Assembly: GCA_964390645.1 (NCBI GenBank) | Contig: CAYMLL010000083.1 | Location: 1 to 24,580, forward strand | DNA from: CAYMLL01 sp964390645 | Lineage (GTDB): Bacteria > Planctomycetota > UBA8108 | Length of the DNA: 24,580 bases | Direction: 5' to 3' | Part shown: piece by piece, positions 1-6,925 of the stretch | Numbering within the stretch: position 1 is the stretch's first letter | Layout: each line of letters opens with the position of its first letter | Notes under the pieces: generated by a model | The model's database searches: none | Seen by the model: the letters and a program-made list of their open reading frames with translations, nothing else | Told to the model about the DNA's origin: nothing | Translations under genes and position numbers: made by a program

Positions 1-671
1 CTGCGAAGGAAGGTGCGGGTCACGGTCTTGCTGCCCTCGCCGCCGCAAGAGTCGCACGCGTTGAAGCCGCCCTCGCACGCGGTGCACCTGACGATCTGGC
101 GTGCGATCGGCTTGACGACCTCCTCGTAGTGCTCGTCATCGATGCGATCGACGGTGCGAGCGAGGCGCCGTAGCAGATCATCACGCGGCACGAAGGGCGT
201 GGATCCCGGATCGTCCGGCGAGAGCTGAAACGCGGCGACGTAGTCCTTGCGCGCTTTCTTGTAGTCGCGCGACTTGTAGCTCGTGTCGCCACTCTTGACG
301 AGCGTTTGCTGCTTGCGTGTCGCGGCGCTCTCCTGGCGCCTGAGGAGCTCCCTCGCGCGGACGTGCTGAAAGCGAGACGTGAGCTCCCTCAGCCGCGTGT
401 AGCCGGATGCGAACTCCTTCCGACGCAGCTCGATCTTGGCAAGCCGAAACGCGGCATCGGGATAGCCCTCCTCGCCGGGGCCACGCTGGACGACCCTGCC
501 GTAGCACCTGGCAGCCCAGCGCAGCTTGCCGGAGGACTCGCACCAGTCGCCGAGCTCGAGAAGCGCGCCTGTGTCCTTCGGATCGGTCTTCTCGAGACGC
601 CTTCGAAACTCCGTCGCGGCATCGTCGGCGGGGGCGCCGATCAGGCCGAGGTACACGCAAATCCACGTCAT
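1..671 (-). CDS. Repeat-type protein with DnaJ-like CxxCxG zinc segment (3' end off window)
   Basis: The frame is open from an ATG at 671 to the left edge, so the C-terminus is missing. The visible 223 or so residues start with a short hydrophobic stretch (MTWICVYLGLIGAPA), a possible short signal peptide. Then come helical segments with TPR flavour: residues about 20-65 (LEKTDPKDTGALLELGDWC, then KLRWAARCYGRVV) and about 125-150 (GDTSYKSRDYKKARKDYVAAF). Near residue 195 lies CTACEGGFNACDSCGGEGS, two CxxC pairs followed by glycines as in DnaJ-type zinc fingers. This suggests a scaffold or chaperone-like exported protein, but no J domain is visible and the function is unknown. A TTG 33 bases upstream would give a longer signal-like N-terminus; neither start has a clear ribosome site. 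A perfect TTGACA lies at 745-750 on this strand, but no good -10 follows it. Confidence 0.72.
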   Translation of the reverse strand, partial: MTWICVYLGLIGAPADDAATEFRRRLEKTDPKDTGALLELGDWCESSGKLRWAARCYGRVVQRGPGEEGYPDAAFRLAKIELRRKEFASGYTRLRELTSRFQHVRARELLRRQESAATRKQQTLVKSGDTSYKSRDYKKARKDYVAAFQLSPDDPGSTPFVPRDDLLRRLARTVDRIDDEHYEEVVKPIARQIVRCTACEGGFNACDSCGGEGSKTVTRTFLR

Positions 672-1603
672 CGAGAGGCTCCGAGGAATCAGGAGAGTCC
701 TCAATACTGGCAGGAAACCCAACTGTCGACGAAGCGGAAAGGGCTGTCAACCTCTTCCAGGCAGCGGCCTGTCGACGCCGCCTTCGACCGGTCGAACCAT
801 GACGTGATCTTCCGGGATGAGGGAGAACGGCGTGACCTGGGGTCATGGCCCTGCTCCGTGTCACGAGTTCGCGTCGTGATCGAGCCCGGTGGGTCCCACG
901 AGCGGGAGTCGGGATCCACCACGACGGCGATCCCGCATGGTGGGCGACGTTAGTCCGTGCCGAAAAGTCCCGAAAGTGATGACGTGGAGCTCCGTTCTCT
1001 CGATCAGCGCGGCACTGCCTCCGACGAAGCCGCTCGGATGATCGAGCCATGGCTGCGCAATCCGGTTATCTGGCCGACAGTCGATTCGAGAAGTGATCGA
1101 AGAACGTGCACCGACGACGACCTCCAAGGAACAACTCCCGGACGGGTTTTTCTCACGCGGATGTGACCCTGCCCCGTTCCCTGGTCCGCCATCATCGCCA
1201 TGATCGCGGCCTGAAAACGGGTCGAGAAACGCCGGCCCGAAGCACCGTCCGGGCATACGTCGACGGCGGCGGCCGGCCTGAAGTTGACCGTGGTCTCGTA
1301 TCGTCGTAGTCCTCCCCGGAAGAGGTAAGGGCTCCCCCGAGCCTCGCCGGGCGATGCGAACCGGCTCGTGTTGAGAACCCGTTCCATCGATACAAGCAGC
1401 TCGTCGGAGGCGGAACCGGAATTCGATCCATCGGGTCACCGGTCACGGCTCACAGGTCACCGAGGTCGGACTCGGGATGAACCTACTAGACCGAACGCTC
1501 GAGCTCGGAGCCGCACGACCGCACCCATCCACAACTGCCCGAGGGTCGGGTAGGATGGTCGCGTCTCGATCCACCACGCAACAACGCCCACGAGTGTAAG
1601 AAG
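672..1603. other. Intergenic region without a convincing gene
   Basis: These 930 or so bases separate the divergent left-edge gene and the first sulfatase. Frames are open on both strands, but their translations are rich in Arg, Ser, Pro and Thr, lack domain-like patterns and match no family I know. The stretch holds four tandem heptamers at 1434-1461 and a small hairpin (CCCGA/TCGGG) about 60 bases before the sulfatase start. Promoters for both flanking genes must lie here, but only weak candidates are visible. It may also hold decayed coding DNA. Confidence 0.55.
1434..1461. repeat. Four tandem 7-bp repeats, GGTCAC(N)
   Basis: GGTCACC, GGTCACG, GCTCACA and GGTCACC follow each other with an exact 7-bp period. 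The array sits about 145 bases upstream of the sulfatase operon start. Regularly spaced short direct repeats can be binding sites for a multimeric regulator, but they can also arise by slippage; the regulatory role is inference. Confidence 0.5.
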
Positions 1604-2914
1604 ATGCCGTCCATGCGCCGTGCCCGTTTCCACACAGCACTTCTGGTCCTGCTCGGATGCACGGGAGTGACCCGGCTGTCCGCCGCAGATCGTCCGAACA
1701 TCCTCATCATCTTCACCGACGACCAGGGTTATGCGGACCTCGCCTGCTACGGCAACAAGAAGAACAAGACACCTCGTATGGACCGCCTGGCGGCGGAAGG
1801 AACCCGCTTCACCAGCTTCTACGCTCAGTCCGTCTGCGGGCCGTCACGCTCGGCGCTGTTGACCGGACGCTACCCGTTCCGCAGCAAGGGCTGGAGCATG
1901 CCGGCCAGCGAGATCACCTTCGCGGAGCTGATCCGCAAGACGGGATACCAGACAGCCTGCATCGGCAAGTGGGATGTCTCCAACCGCAAGCCCATCATCG
2001 ATCGCATGCCCAACGCCCAGGGCTTCGATTACTACTTCGGCACGCTGGGGGCCAACGACGGCGGAGGCGTGTCCTTCCACGAGAACGATGAGCGGGCGGG
2101 CAAGACCCGCGACATGGGCAGCCTCACACGCCTCTACACCGACAAGGCCATCGACTTTCTCGAGAACAGACGCGACAGGGACAAGCCCTTCGTCCTCTAC
2201 GTCGCTCACACGATGATGCACACGATCATCGATGCCTCGGAGCGCTTTCGCGGCAAGTCGGCCGGCGGACTGTACGGGGATGTGGTGGAGGAGTTCGACT
2301 TCGAGACGGGTCGACTCCTGGACGCGCTGGACAGGCAGGGACTGCGTGACAACACCCTGGTGATCTACACATCGGACAACGGCCCGTGGAACCAGCCGGC
2401 CTACACGAAGAAGAAGAAGGGCCACCCGAAGGGATCGATTTTCTGGGGCGAGGCCGGCCCGCTTCGAGACGGCAAGGGGTCCTGCTACGAGGCCGGGGTG
2501 CGCGTGCCCTGCATCGTACGGTGGCCCGGCAAAGTCCCCTCCGGCAAGGTCTCGGGCGCGATCTTCTCGACTCTCGACTTTCTGCCCACCTTCGCCCGCC
2601 TTGCCGGGTTCGAGGTCCCGGACGATCGGGTGGTGGACGGCGTCGACCAGGTCGATCTGCTCACGGGCAAGAGCCCCGAGGGCAATCGCCAGACCTTCCT
2701 CTACCGCAACAACGGAATCCGCCGGGGGAAATGGAAATACCTGCGAGCAAAGCACAACGTCTACGGCTACGCGCGGGACAGCAAGCGCGAACAGGTGGAG
2801 GAGCTCTACGACCTGGACGCCGACATCGGCGAGACGAAGAACCTCGCAGCCGAGCGTCCCGAGCTCATCTCCGAGCTGAAGCAGCTGATGGAGAAGATCG
2901 CGAGCAGAGAATGA
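1604..2914 (+). CDS. Exported type I sulfatase (GKWD variant)
   Basis: A 436-residue formylglycine-type sulfatase that should hydrolyse sulfate esters outside the cytoplasm. A signal peptide (residues 1-27, ending LSAA) precedes the alkaline-phosphatase-like fold. Visible active-site features are D39-D40 (FTDDQGYAD), the maturation motif CGPSR with C78 as the residue converted to formylglycine, K122, the HTMMH segment (202-206), D258-N259 (TSDNG) and K291. The usual GKWH is GKWD here, so the second active-site residue (position 124) is Asp instead of His. The C-terminus has the family's usual GKWKYLR and ELYDLDADIGETKNL segments. No FGE or anSME maturase is in the window. The stop overlaps the next sulfatase start by four bases (ATGA), which points to translational coupling. 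The start has only a weak AAGAAG upstream. Substrate cannot be read from sequence. Confidence 0.95.
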   Translation: MPSMRRARFHTALLVLLGCTGVTRLSAADRPNILIIFTDDQGYADLACYGNKKNKTPRMDRLAAEGTRFTSFYAQSVCGPSRSALLTGRYPFRSKGWSMPASEITFAELIRKTGYQTACIGKWDVSNRKPIIDRMPNAQGFDYYFGTLGANDGGGVSFHENDERAGKTRDMGSLTRLYTDKAIDFLENRRDRDKPFVLYVAHTMMHTIIDASERFRGKSAGGLYGDVVEEFDFETGRLLDALDRQGLRDNTLVIYTSDNGPWNQPAYTKKKKGHPKGSIFWGEAGPLRDGKGSCYEAGVRVPCIVRWPGKVPSGKVSGAIFSTLDFLPTFARLAGFEVPDDRVVDGVDQVDLLTGKSPEGNRQTFLYRNNGIRRGKWKYLRAKHNVYGYARDSKREQVEELYDLDADIGETKNLAAERPELISELKQLMEKIASRE

Positions 2915-4215
2915 AAAAAAATCTCATCGGTTCTTGCGCCGCGGTGCTGCTCGTCCTGGGCGCCTCTACTCGCCTCGAAGGCAGGCGACCCAACATCGTC
3001 TTCGTCCTGGCCGATGACCTCGGCTGGAGCGACACGACGCTCTACGGCACCACGAGATTCTACGAGACGCCGAACATCGAGCGCCTGGCCGGGCGCGGAA
3101 TGCTGTTCACGAACGCCTACACGGCTCACCCGCTCTGCTCTCCGACACGCTCCAGCATCATGACCGGGCTGGAGCCGGGACGGACCGGGTTCATCGGGGC
3201 CGCCGGGCACGTGCCCCAGGTCAATTTCGAGAAGAAGGTCGTCGCGCTTGCCCCGCCTACCAGGAAGCTCCGGACGGCACGGAGCGTTTCGAGACTCGAC
3301 ACGAAGTACACCACACTGGCCGAGACGCTGAGGTCGGCGGGCTACGCCACCGGGCACTTCGGCAAGTGGCACCTGGGACGGGAGCCGTATTCACCGCTGC
3401 AGCACGGTTTCGACGTCGACGTCCCGCACTGGCATGGCCCGGGCCCCGCAGGCTCCTACGTGGCCCCGTGGCGCTTTGCGGAGGCGCTGGACTTCGACCC
3501 CGACACTCCCGACCAGCACATCGAGGACCGCATGGCGAAGGAGGCCGTCGCCTTCATCGAGAAGAACAGGCACGAGCCGTTCTTTCTCAACTACTGGGCG
3601 TTCTCGGTACACGGCCCCTGGGATGGAAAGAAGCAGCTGGTCGAGAAGTACGCGAAGAAATCCGACCCGGAGGATCCCCAGCGCCTCCCCGTCTACGGCG
3701 CCATGGTCGAGAGCCTCGACGACGCCGTCGGCAAGCTGCTCGACACCCTCGACCGCCTCGAGCTGTCCGAGCACACCATCGTCGTCTTCTTCTCGGACAA
3801 CGGCGGCAACACCCACAGCCAGGTCGACGGCATCACCGTCACCAGCAACGCCCCACTTCGAGGCGGCAAGGCCACGATCTACGAGGGAGGCACGCGCGTA
3901 CCCTGTGCGGTTGTCTGGCCGGGCAGAACGAAGCCGGGCAGCAAGAGCGATGCGCTGCTGACCAGCACCGACTGGTATCCCACGCTGCTGGAGATGGTCG
4001 GGGTCAAGGTGCCGGATGGACTGAGCCTCGACGGCTTCAGCCAGGTGCAGACGCTGCGGGGAGAAGCGGGACCGCGCGGATCGATCTGCTGCTTCGTGCC
4101 AAACTATTTTCTCAGGCCGGGCACGATCCCCTCGACCTACATCCGGCGCGGTGACTGGAAGCTCATCCGCTTCCATGGCGATGGGGAGAAGGGGGCCGAT
4201 CGCTTCGAGCTCTAA
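2911..4215 (+). CDS. Exported type I sulfatase, apparently cut short by TAA
   Basis: A 434-residue sulfatase reading starting at the ATG that overlaps the previous stop. It has a signal peptide (MKKNLIGSCAAVLLVLGAS), D35-D36, the maturation motif CSPTR with C76, GKWHLG (K152, H154), SDNGG (D296-N297) and GGKATIYEGGTRVP (K320). It is therefore catalytically complete in its main domain and probably periplasmic. The frame ends in RFEL followed by TAA at 4213-4215, exactly where relatives read ELYNL: the very next codons continue NLEDDIGESKN in the same frame. TAC or TAT (Tyr) to TAA is a single-base change. The gene is either a natural C-terminal truncation or an artefact; without the stop the protein would be 551 residues with an EF-hand tail. 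Confidence 0.93.
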   Translation: MKKNLIGSCAAVLLVLGASTRLEGRRPNIVFVLADDLGWSDTTLYGTTRFYETPNIERLAGRGMLFTNAYTAHPLCSPTRSSIMTGLEPGRTGFIGAAGHVPQVNFEKKVVALAPPTRKLRTARSVSRLDTKYTTLAETLRSAGYATGHFGKWHLGREPYSPLQHGFDVDVPHWHGPGPAGSYVAPWRFAEALDFDPDTPDQHIEDRMAKEAVAFIEKNRHEPFFLNYWAFSVHGPWDGKKQLVEKYAKKSDPEDPQRLPVYGAMVESLDDAVGKLLDTLDRLELSEHTIVVFFSDNGGNTHSQVDGITVTSNAPLRGGKATIYEGGTRVPCAVVWPGRTKPGSKSDALLTSTDWYPTLLEMVGVKVPDGLSLDGFSQVQTLRGEAGPRGSICCFVPNYFLRPGTIPSTYIRRGDWKLIRFHGDGEKGADRFEL

Positions 4216-4566
4216 AACCTCGAGGACGACATCGGCGAGAGCAAGAACCGGTTCGACGAGCGTCCCGATCTCGCCCGGGAGCTGGACGGCCTGATCTCGA
4301 GCCACCTGAAGAAGATCGAGGCCGTGGTGCCCGAGCCGAATCTCTCCTACAGCCCGACCGCAAAGCCGGCGCCCAGGCGCAAGCCTCCGGCCCCGGAGAG
4401 GATCTTCCAGAGGCGCGACACGAACCGGGACGGCTTCCTCACCCTGAAGGAGTACATCGGCGACCCGGGGAATCGCAACGTCCCGGCCCTGACCCGGCAA
4501 TTCAAGCGGCGCGACGTGAACAAGGACTCCCGCCTCACTCTCGAAGAGTTGAAGAGAGCGAGATAA
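4216..4566 (+). pseudogene. Detached in-frame C-terminal tail of the sulfatase with two EF-hand motifs
   Basis: This frame directly continues the upstream sulfatase after its TAA. It starts with the family-typical NLEDDIGESKN segment, then a helical part (ARELDGLISSHLKKIEAV), a Pro-rich linker and two EF-hand-like loops: DTNRDGFLTLKE, a full 12-residue calcium loop, and DVNKDSRLTLEE, where the central Gly is Ser. Sulfatases with a C-terminal EF-hand extension are known in planctomycetes. A GTG at 4324 could start an 80-residue protein but has no clear ribosome site, so separate expression is unlikely. I read this as the lost end of one gene. Confidence 0.8.
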
Positions 4567-4696
4567 AGAGGTGTGGCGTTCCCCCGGAGTCCAGCCACCG
4601 ACATCGCCTCTGACGACCAGCACGTAGCGCGCTGCTCGGTTCTCATTTCCGATCCCGCCGACGGTCCAGGACGTCGGCTCGCCGCGATTCCGGCTC

Positions 4697-5512
4697 TCAC
4701 AGCGCGTCGAGAGTCTTCTTCCAGGCGGCCATCGAGCTCTTCAGGTTGGTGCGCTTGTCGCCTCGAACCGCGTAGCACTGCAGGCCCACCGGCCCCTTGA
4801 AGCCGAGCCTCTTCAGAGCGCTGAAGAGCCGCTTCTGCGGGAAGTTGCCCTGATCCAGGGGCTTGATCAGATCGCCCCAGCCCTCGCCGCCGAGGTCGGC
4901 GCCCGCCGTGCTGACCGCGAACAGGCGGGGGCCCGCTCTCTTCAGAACGTCCTCCAGAGTCTCGCTCTTCTCTCCCTTGAGGAAGTGGCAGAGATTGAAC
5001 ATCACCCCGAGGTTCGGATGGTCCACCCTGGCGATGAGGTCCATCGCCTGGGCCATCCGGGCGACCGCGAATCCGTGGTGGGGATAGAGGGCCACACGGA
5101 TCTTCAGCCCGGCCGCCATCTCGGCGGTCCGGCGAACCGCCTCGACGGTCCTGGGCGTCATCTTCCGGACGGTGAGCTCGATCAGGGCGCCCCGGTTCTT
5201 CAGCGGCCGGACCACCTCCGCGGCGATCGGCTTGTCGTCGACGTTGAGGTAGACACTCAGGACCTTGACGCCGACCCTGTCATAGGCAGCAACGCGTGCA
5301 GCGAGCTTCTCGCCGCCCGCGTAGACCTGGCTGATGCCGTCGTAGCCGAGCTCCTTGAGCGTCCTGGCCTCGTTCTCGAGCGTGCCGAAGCTGACGCCGT
5401 TGCGGAACGCGTAGAACCCGGGCTTGAACGGGTCAGAGCCGCCGTCCTCGGCCCGCACCCCACCGCCGAGCGCCAGAGTCAGCACCATCGACAAGCTGGT
5501 GAATCCACGCAT
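4697..5512 (-). CDS. Exported sugar phosphate isomerase/epimerase-like TIM-barrel protein
   Basis: A 271-residue protein of the xylose isomerase-like TIM-barrel group (COG1082, AP endonuclease family 2 fold). A signal peptide (MRGFTSLSMVLTLALGGGVRA) sends it out of the cytoplasm, as is common for planctomycete members. Family-like segments are ELGYDGISQVY, GVKVLSVYLNVD, GALIELTVRK, YPHHGFAV and GVMFNLCHFLKGE. The last strand reads GLQCY where many relatives have a metal-binding Glu, so activity may differ from true isomerases. A strong AAGGAG lies upstream of the ATG, and the gene starts three bases after the stop of the upstream sulfatase, so the two are surely cotranscribed. The substrate is unknown; a role in handling sugars released by the sulfatases is inference. 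The gene converges with the EF-hand sulfatase across 130 bases. Confidence 0.9.
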   Translation of the reverse strand: MRGFTSLSMVLTLALGGGVRAEDGGSDPFKPGFYAFRNGVSFGTLENEARTLKELGYDGISQVYAGGEKLAARVAAYDRVGVKVLSVYLNVDDKPIAAEVVRPLKNRGALIELTVRKMTPRTVEAVRRTAEMAAGLKIRVALYPHHGFAVARMAQAMDLIARVDHPNLGVMFNLCHFLKGEKSETLEDVLKRAGPRLFAVSTAGADLGGEGWGDLIKPLDQGNFPQKRLFSALKRLGFKGPVGLQCYAVRGDKRTNLKSSMAAWKKTLDAL

Positions 5513-5515
5513 CCA

Positions 5516-6925
5516 TCAGTCTCCTTTCTCTTTCCTGTTCTGCAAGACCAGCGGGACGGACGTCTCCAGGGTCAAGGCGTCGCGGGTCCCGGAGCCGGCG
5601 CTCGCCTCGTTACCGATTCGCGCGATGGCCCTCGCGGCCAGCTTCCGCATCCTGGCCAGGACCTCCGGGTGGGCGTCCCGGACGTCGGTCCTCTCCCCGA
5701 GGTCCTCGCGGAGATCGTAGAGACGACCTTCCCGACCCCGCCCGGCAGGCTTCGGGCTCGTCCAGCTGGGATAGGTTCTCTTCAGGGGCAGGTGCCACTT
5801 CCAGTCTCCCTGGCGAACGGCCTGCAGCTGTCTGCGTCGGTAGTAGAAGAACGCCTCGTACGGAGAGACCGCCTTCTCCTCGCCGAAGAGCAGCGGCGAG
5901 ATGTCGAATCCGTCGATCGGGGCCCCGGAGAGCTTCGCCTGGCTGATCGCGCAGAAGGTCGGCAGGAAGTCCATCGTCGTGGTCAGCTCCGTGCAGGTCG
6001 AGCCGGCGGCGATGCACCCCGGCCAGCGGGCGATCATCGGCACGCGCATTCCGCCCTCCATGGTGGAGCCCTTGTTACCCGACAGAGGGACGTTGGAGCC
6101 TCCGTTGCGGCCGTTGGAGCCGTTGTCGGAGGTGAAGATGACGAGGGTCCTCTTCGCGAGGCCCAGCCTGTCGAGGCCGTCGAGGATGCGACCGGTCGAC
6201 CAGTCGATCTCCTCCACGGCGTCGCCGTAGCGACCGTTGGCGCTCTTGCCGTGAAAGCCCTCGGAAGCGAAGAGCGGCAGGTGCGGAAAGGTGTGCGGCA
6301 GGTAGAGGAAGAACGGCCGGTCCCGGCTCCTCTCGATGAAGCTGAGCGCCTTCGCGGTGTAGCGCCGGGTGAGGGTCGATTGATCGGCGGGCGCCTCGAT
6401 GACACGCTTCTGCTCCAGAAGCGGCAGGGGTGGGTCACCGCGGCGGACGCTCTGCATGTCGTTGGAGTAGGGGATGCCGTAGTACTCGTCGAAGCCATGG
6501 GCCGTCGGCAGATGCTGCGGCTGGTCTCCCAGATGCCACTTGCCGATGCAGGCGGTGGCGTAGCCCCGGGTCTTCAAGGCCTCGGCCAGCGTCAGCTCGT
6601 CGGGGTTCAGACCACGCCGGCTGCGGGGAATCAGAACCCAGTGGCCCGTGGCATCCTCGTGCATCCCGACCCGGCGGGCGTAGCACCCGGTCAAGAGGCT
6701 GGCCCGGGAGGGGGTGCAGACCGGACTGGAGGAGTAGAAGTCCGTGAACCGCATGCCCTCGGCTGCCAGCTGATCGATCCGCGGAGTACGGTTCTTGCTG
6801 GAGCCGTAGCAGCCGAGGTCCCCATAGCCGAGGTCATCACAGAAGATGACGACGTAGTTCGGGACCTCCGCATGAAGAGCGGGAGCGACGAGAAGGGTCG
6901 TCAGAATCAGGGTGGGTGCTCTCAT
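5516..6925 (-). CDS. Exported type I sulfatase
   Basis: A 469-residue sulfatase with all main active-site features: signal peptide ending LHA (residue 19), D30-D31 (FCDDLGYGDLG), CTPSR with C70 for formylglycine, GKWHLG (K129, H131), PHTFPH (211-215), TSDNGSNG (D267-N268) and GNKGSTMEGGMRVP (K285). The C-terminal subdomain is present (GDWKWHLPL, RLYDLREDLGERTDV). The pattern resembles arylsulfatase A-like enzymes (COG3119); the actual substrate is open. A GAGG sits about six bases before the ATG. The gene is the second of a minus-strand block: the frame of the upstream sulfatase overlaps its start by four bases as read, although that overlap probably results from a frameshift. The isomerase-like gene follows after three bases. 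Confidence 0.95.
   Translation of the reverse strand: MRAPTLILTTLLVAPALHAEVPNYVVIFCDDLGYGDLGCYGSSKNRTPRIDQLAAEGMRFTDFYSSSPVCTPSRASLLTGCYARRVGMHEDATGHWVLIPRSRRGLNPDELTLAEALKTRGYATACIGKWHLGDQPQHLPTAHGFDEYYGIPYSNDMQSVRRGDPPLPLLEQKRVIEAPADQSTLTRRYTAKALSFIERSRDRPFFLYLPHTFPHLPLFASEGFHGKSANGRYGDAVEEIDWSTGRILDGLDRLGLAKRTLVIFTSDNGSNGRNGGSNVPLSGNKGSTMEGGMRVPMIARWPGCIAAGSTCTELTTTMDFLPTFCAISQAKLSGAPIDGFDISPLLFGEEKAVSPYEAFFYYRRRQLQAVRQGDWKWHLPLKRTYPSWTSPKPAGRGREGRLYDLREDLGERTDVRDAHPEVLARMRKLAARAIARIGNEASAGSGTRDALTLETSVPLVLQNRKEKGD

Noticed and set aside
722..750. Promoter with perfect TTGACA (745-750) for the left-edge gene
   Set aside because: At 17 bases spacing the -10 would be GACAGT, matching only three of six bases; not enough to annotate.
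861..1439. Minus-strand frame of 192 codons as a gene
   Set aside because: Low-information Arg/Ser/Gly-rich translation, no ribosome site and overlap with equally open alternative frames.
4213..4215. Selenocysteine or recoded stop in the sulfatase
   Set aside because: The codon is TAA, not TGA, and the expected residue is Tyr, so recoding by selenocysteine or pyrrolysine does not fit.
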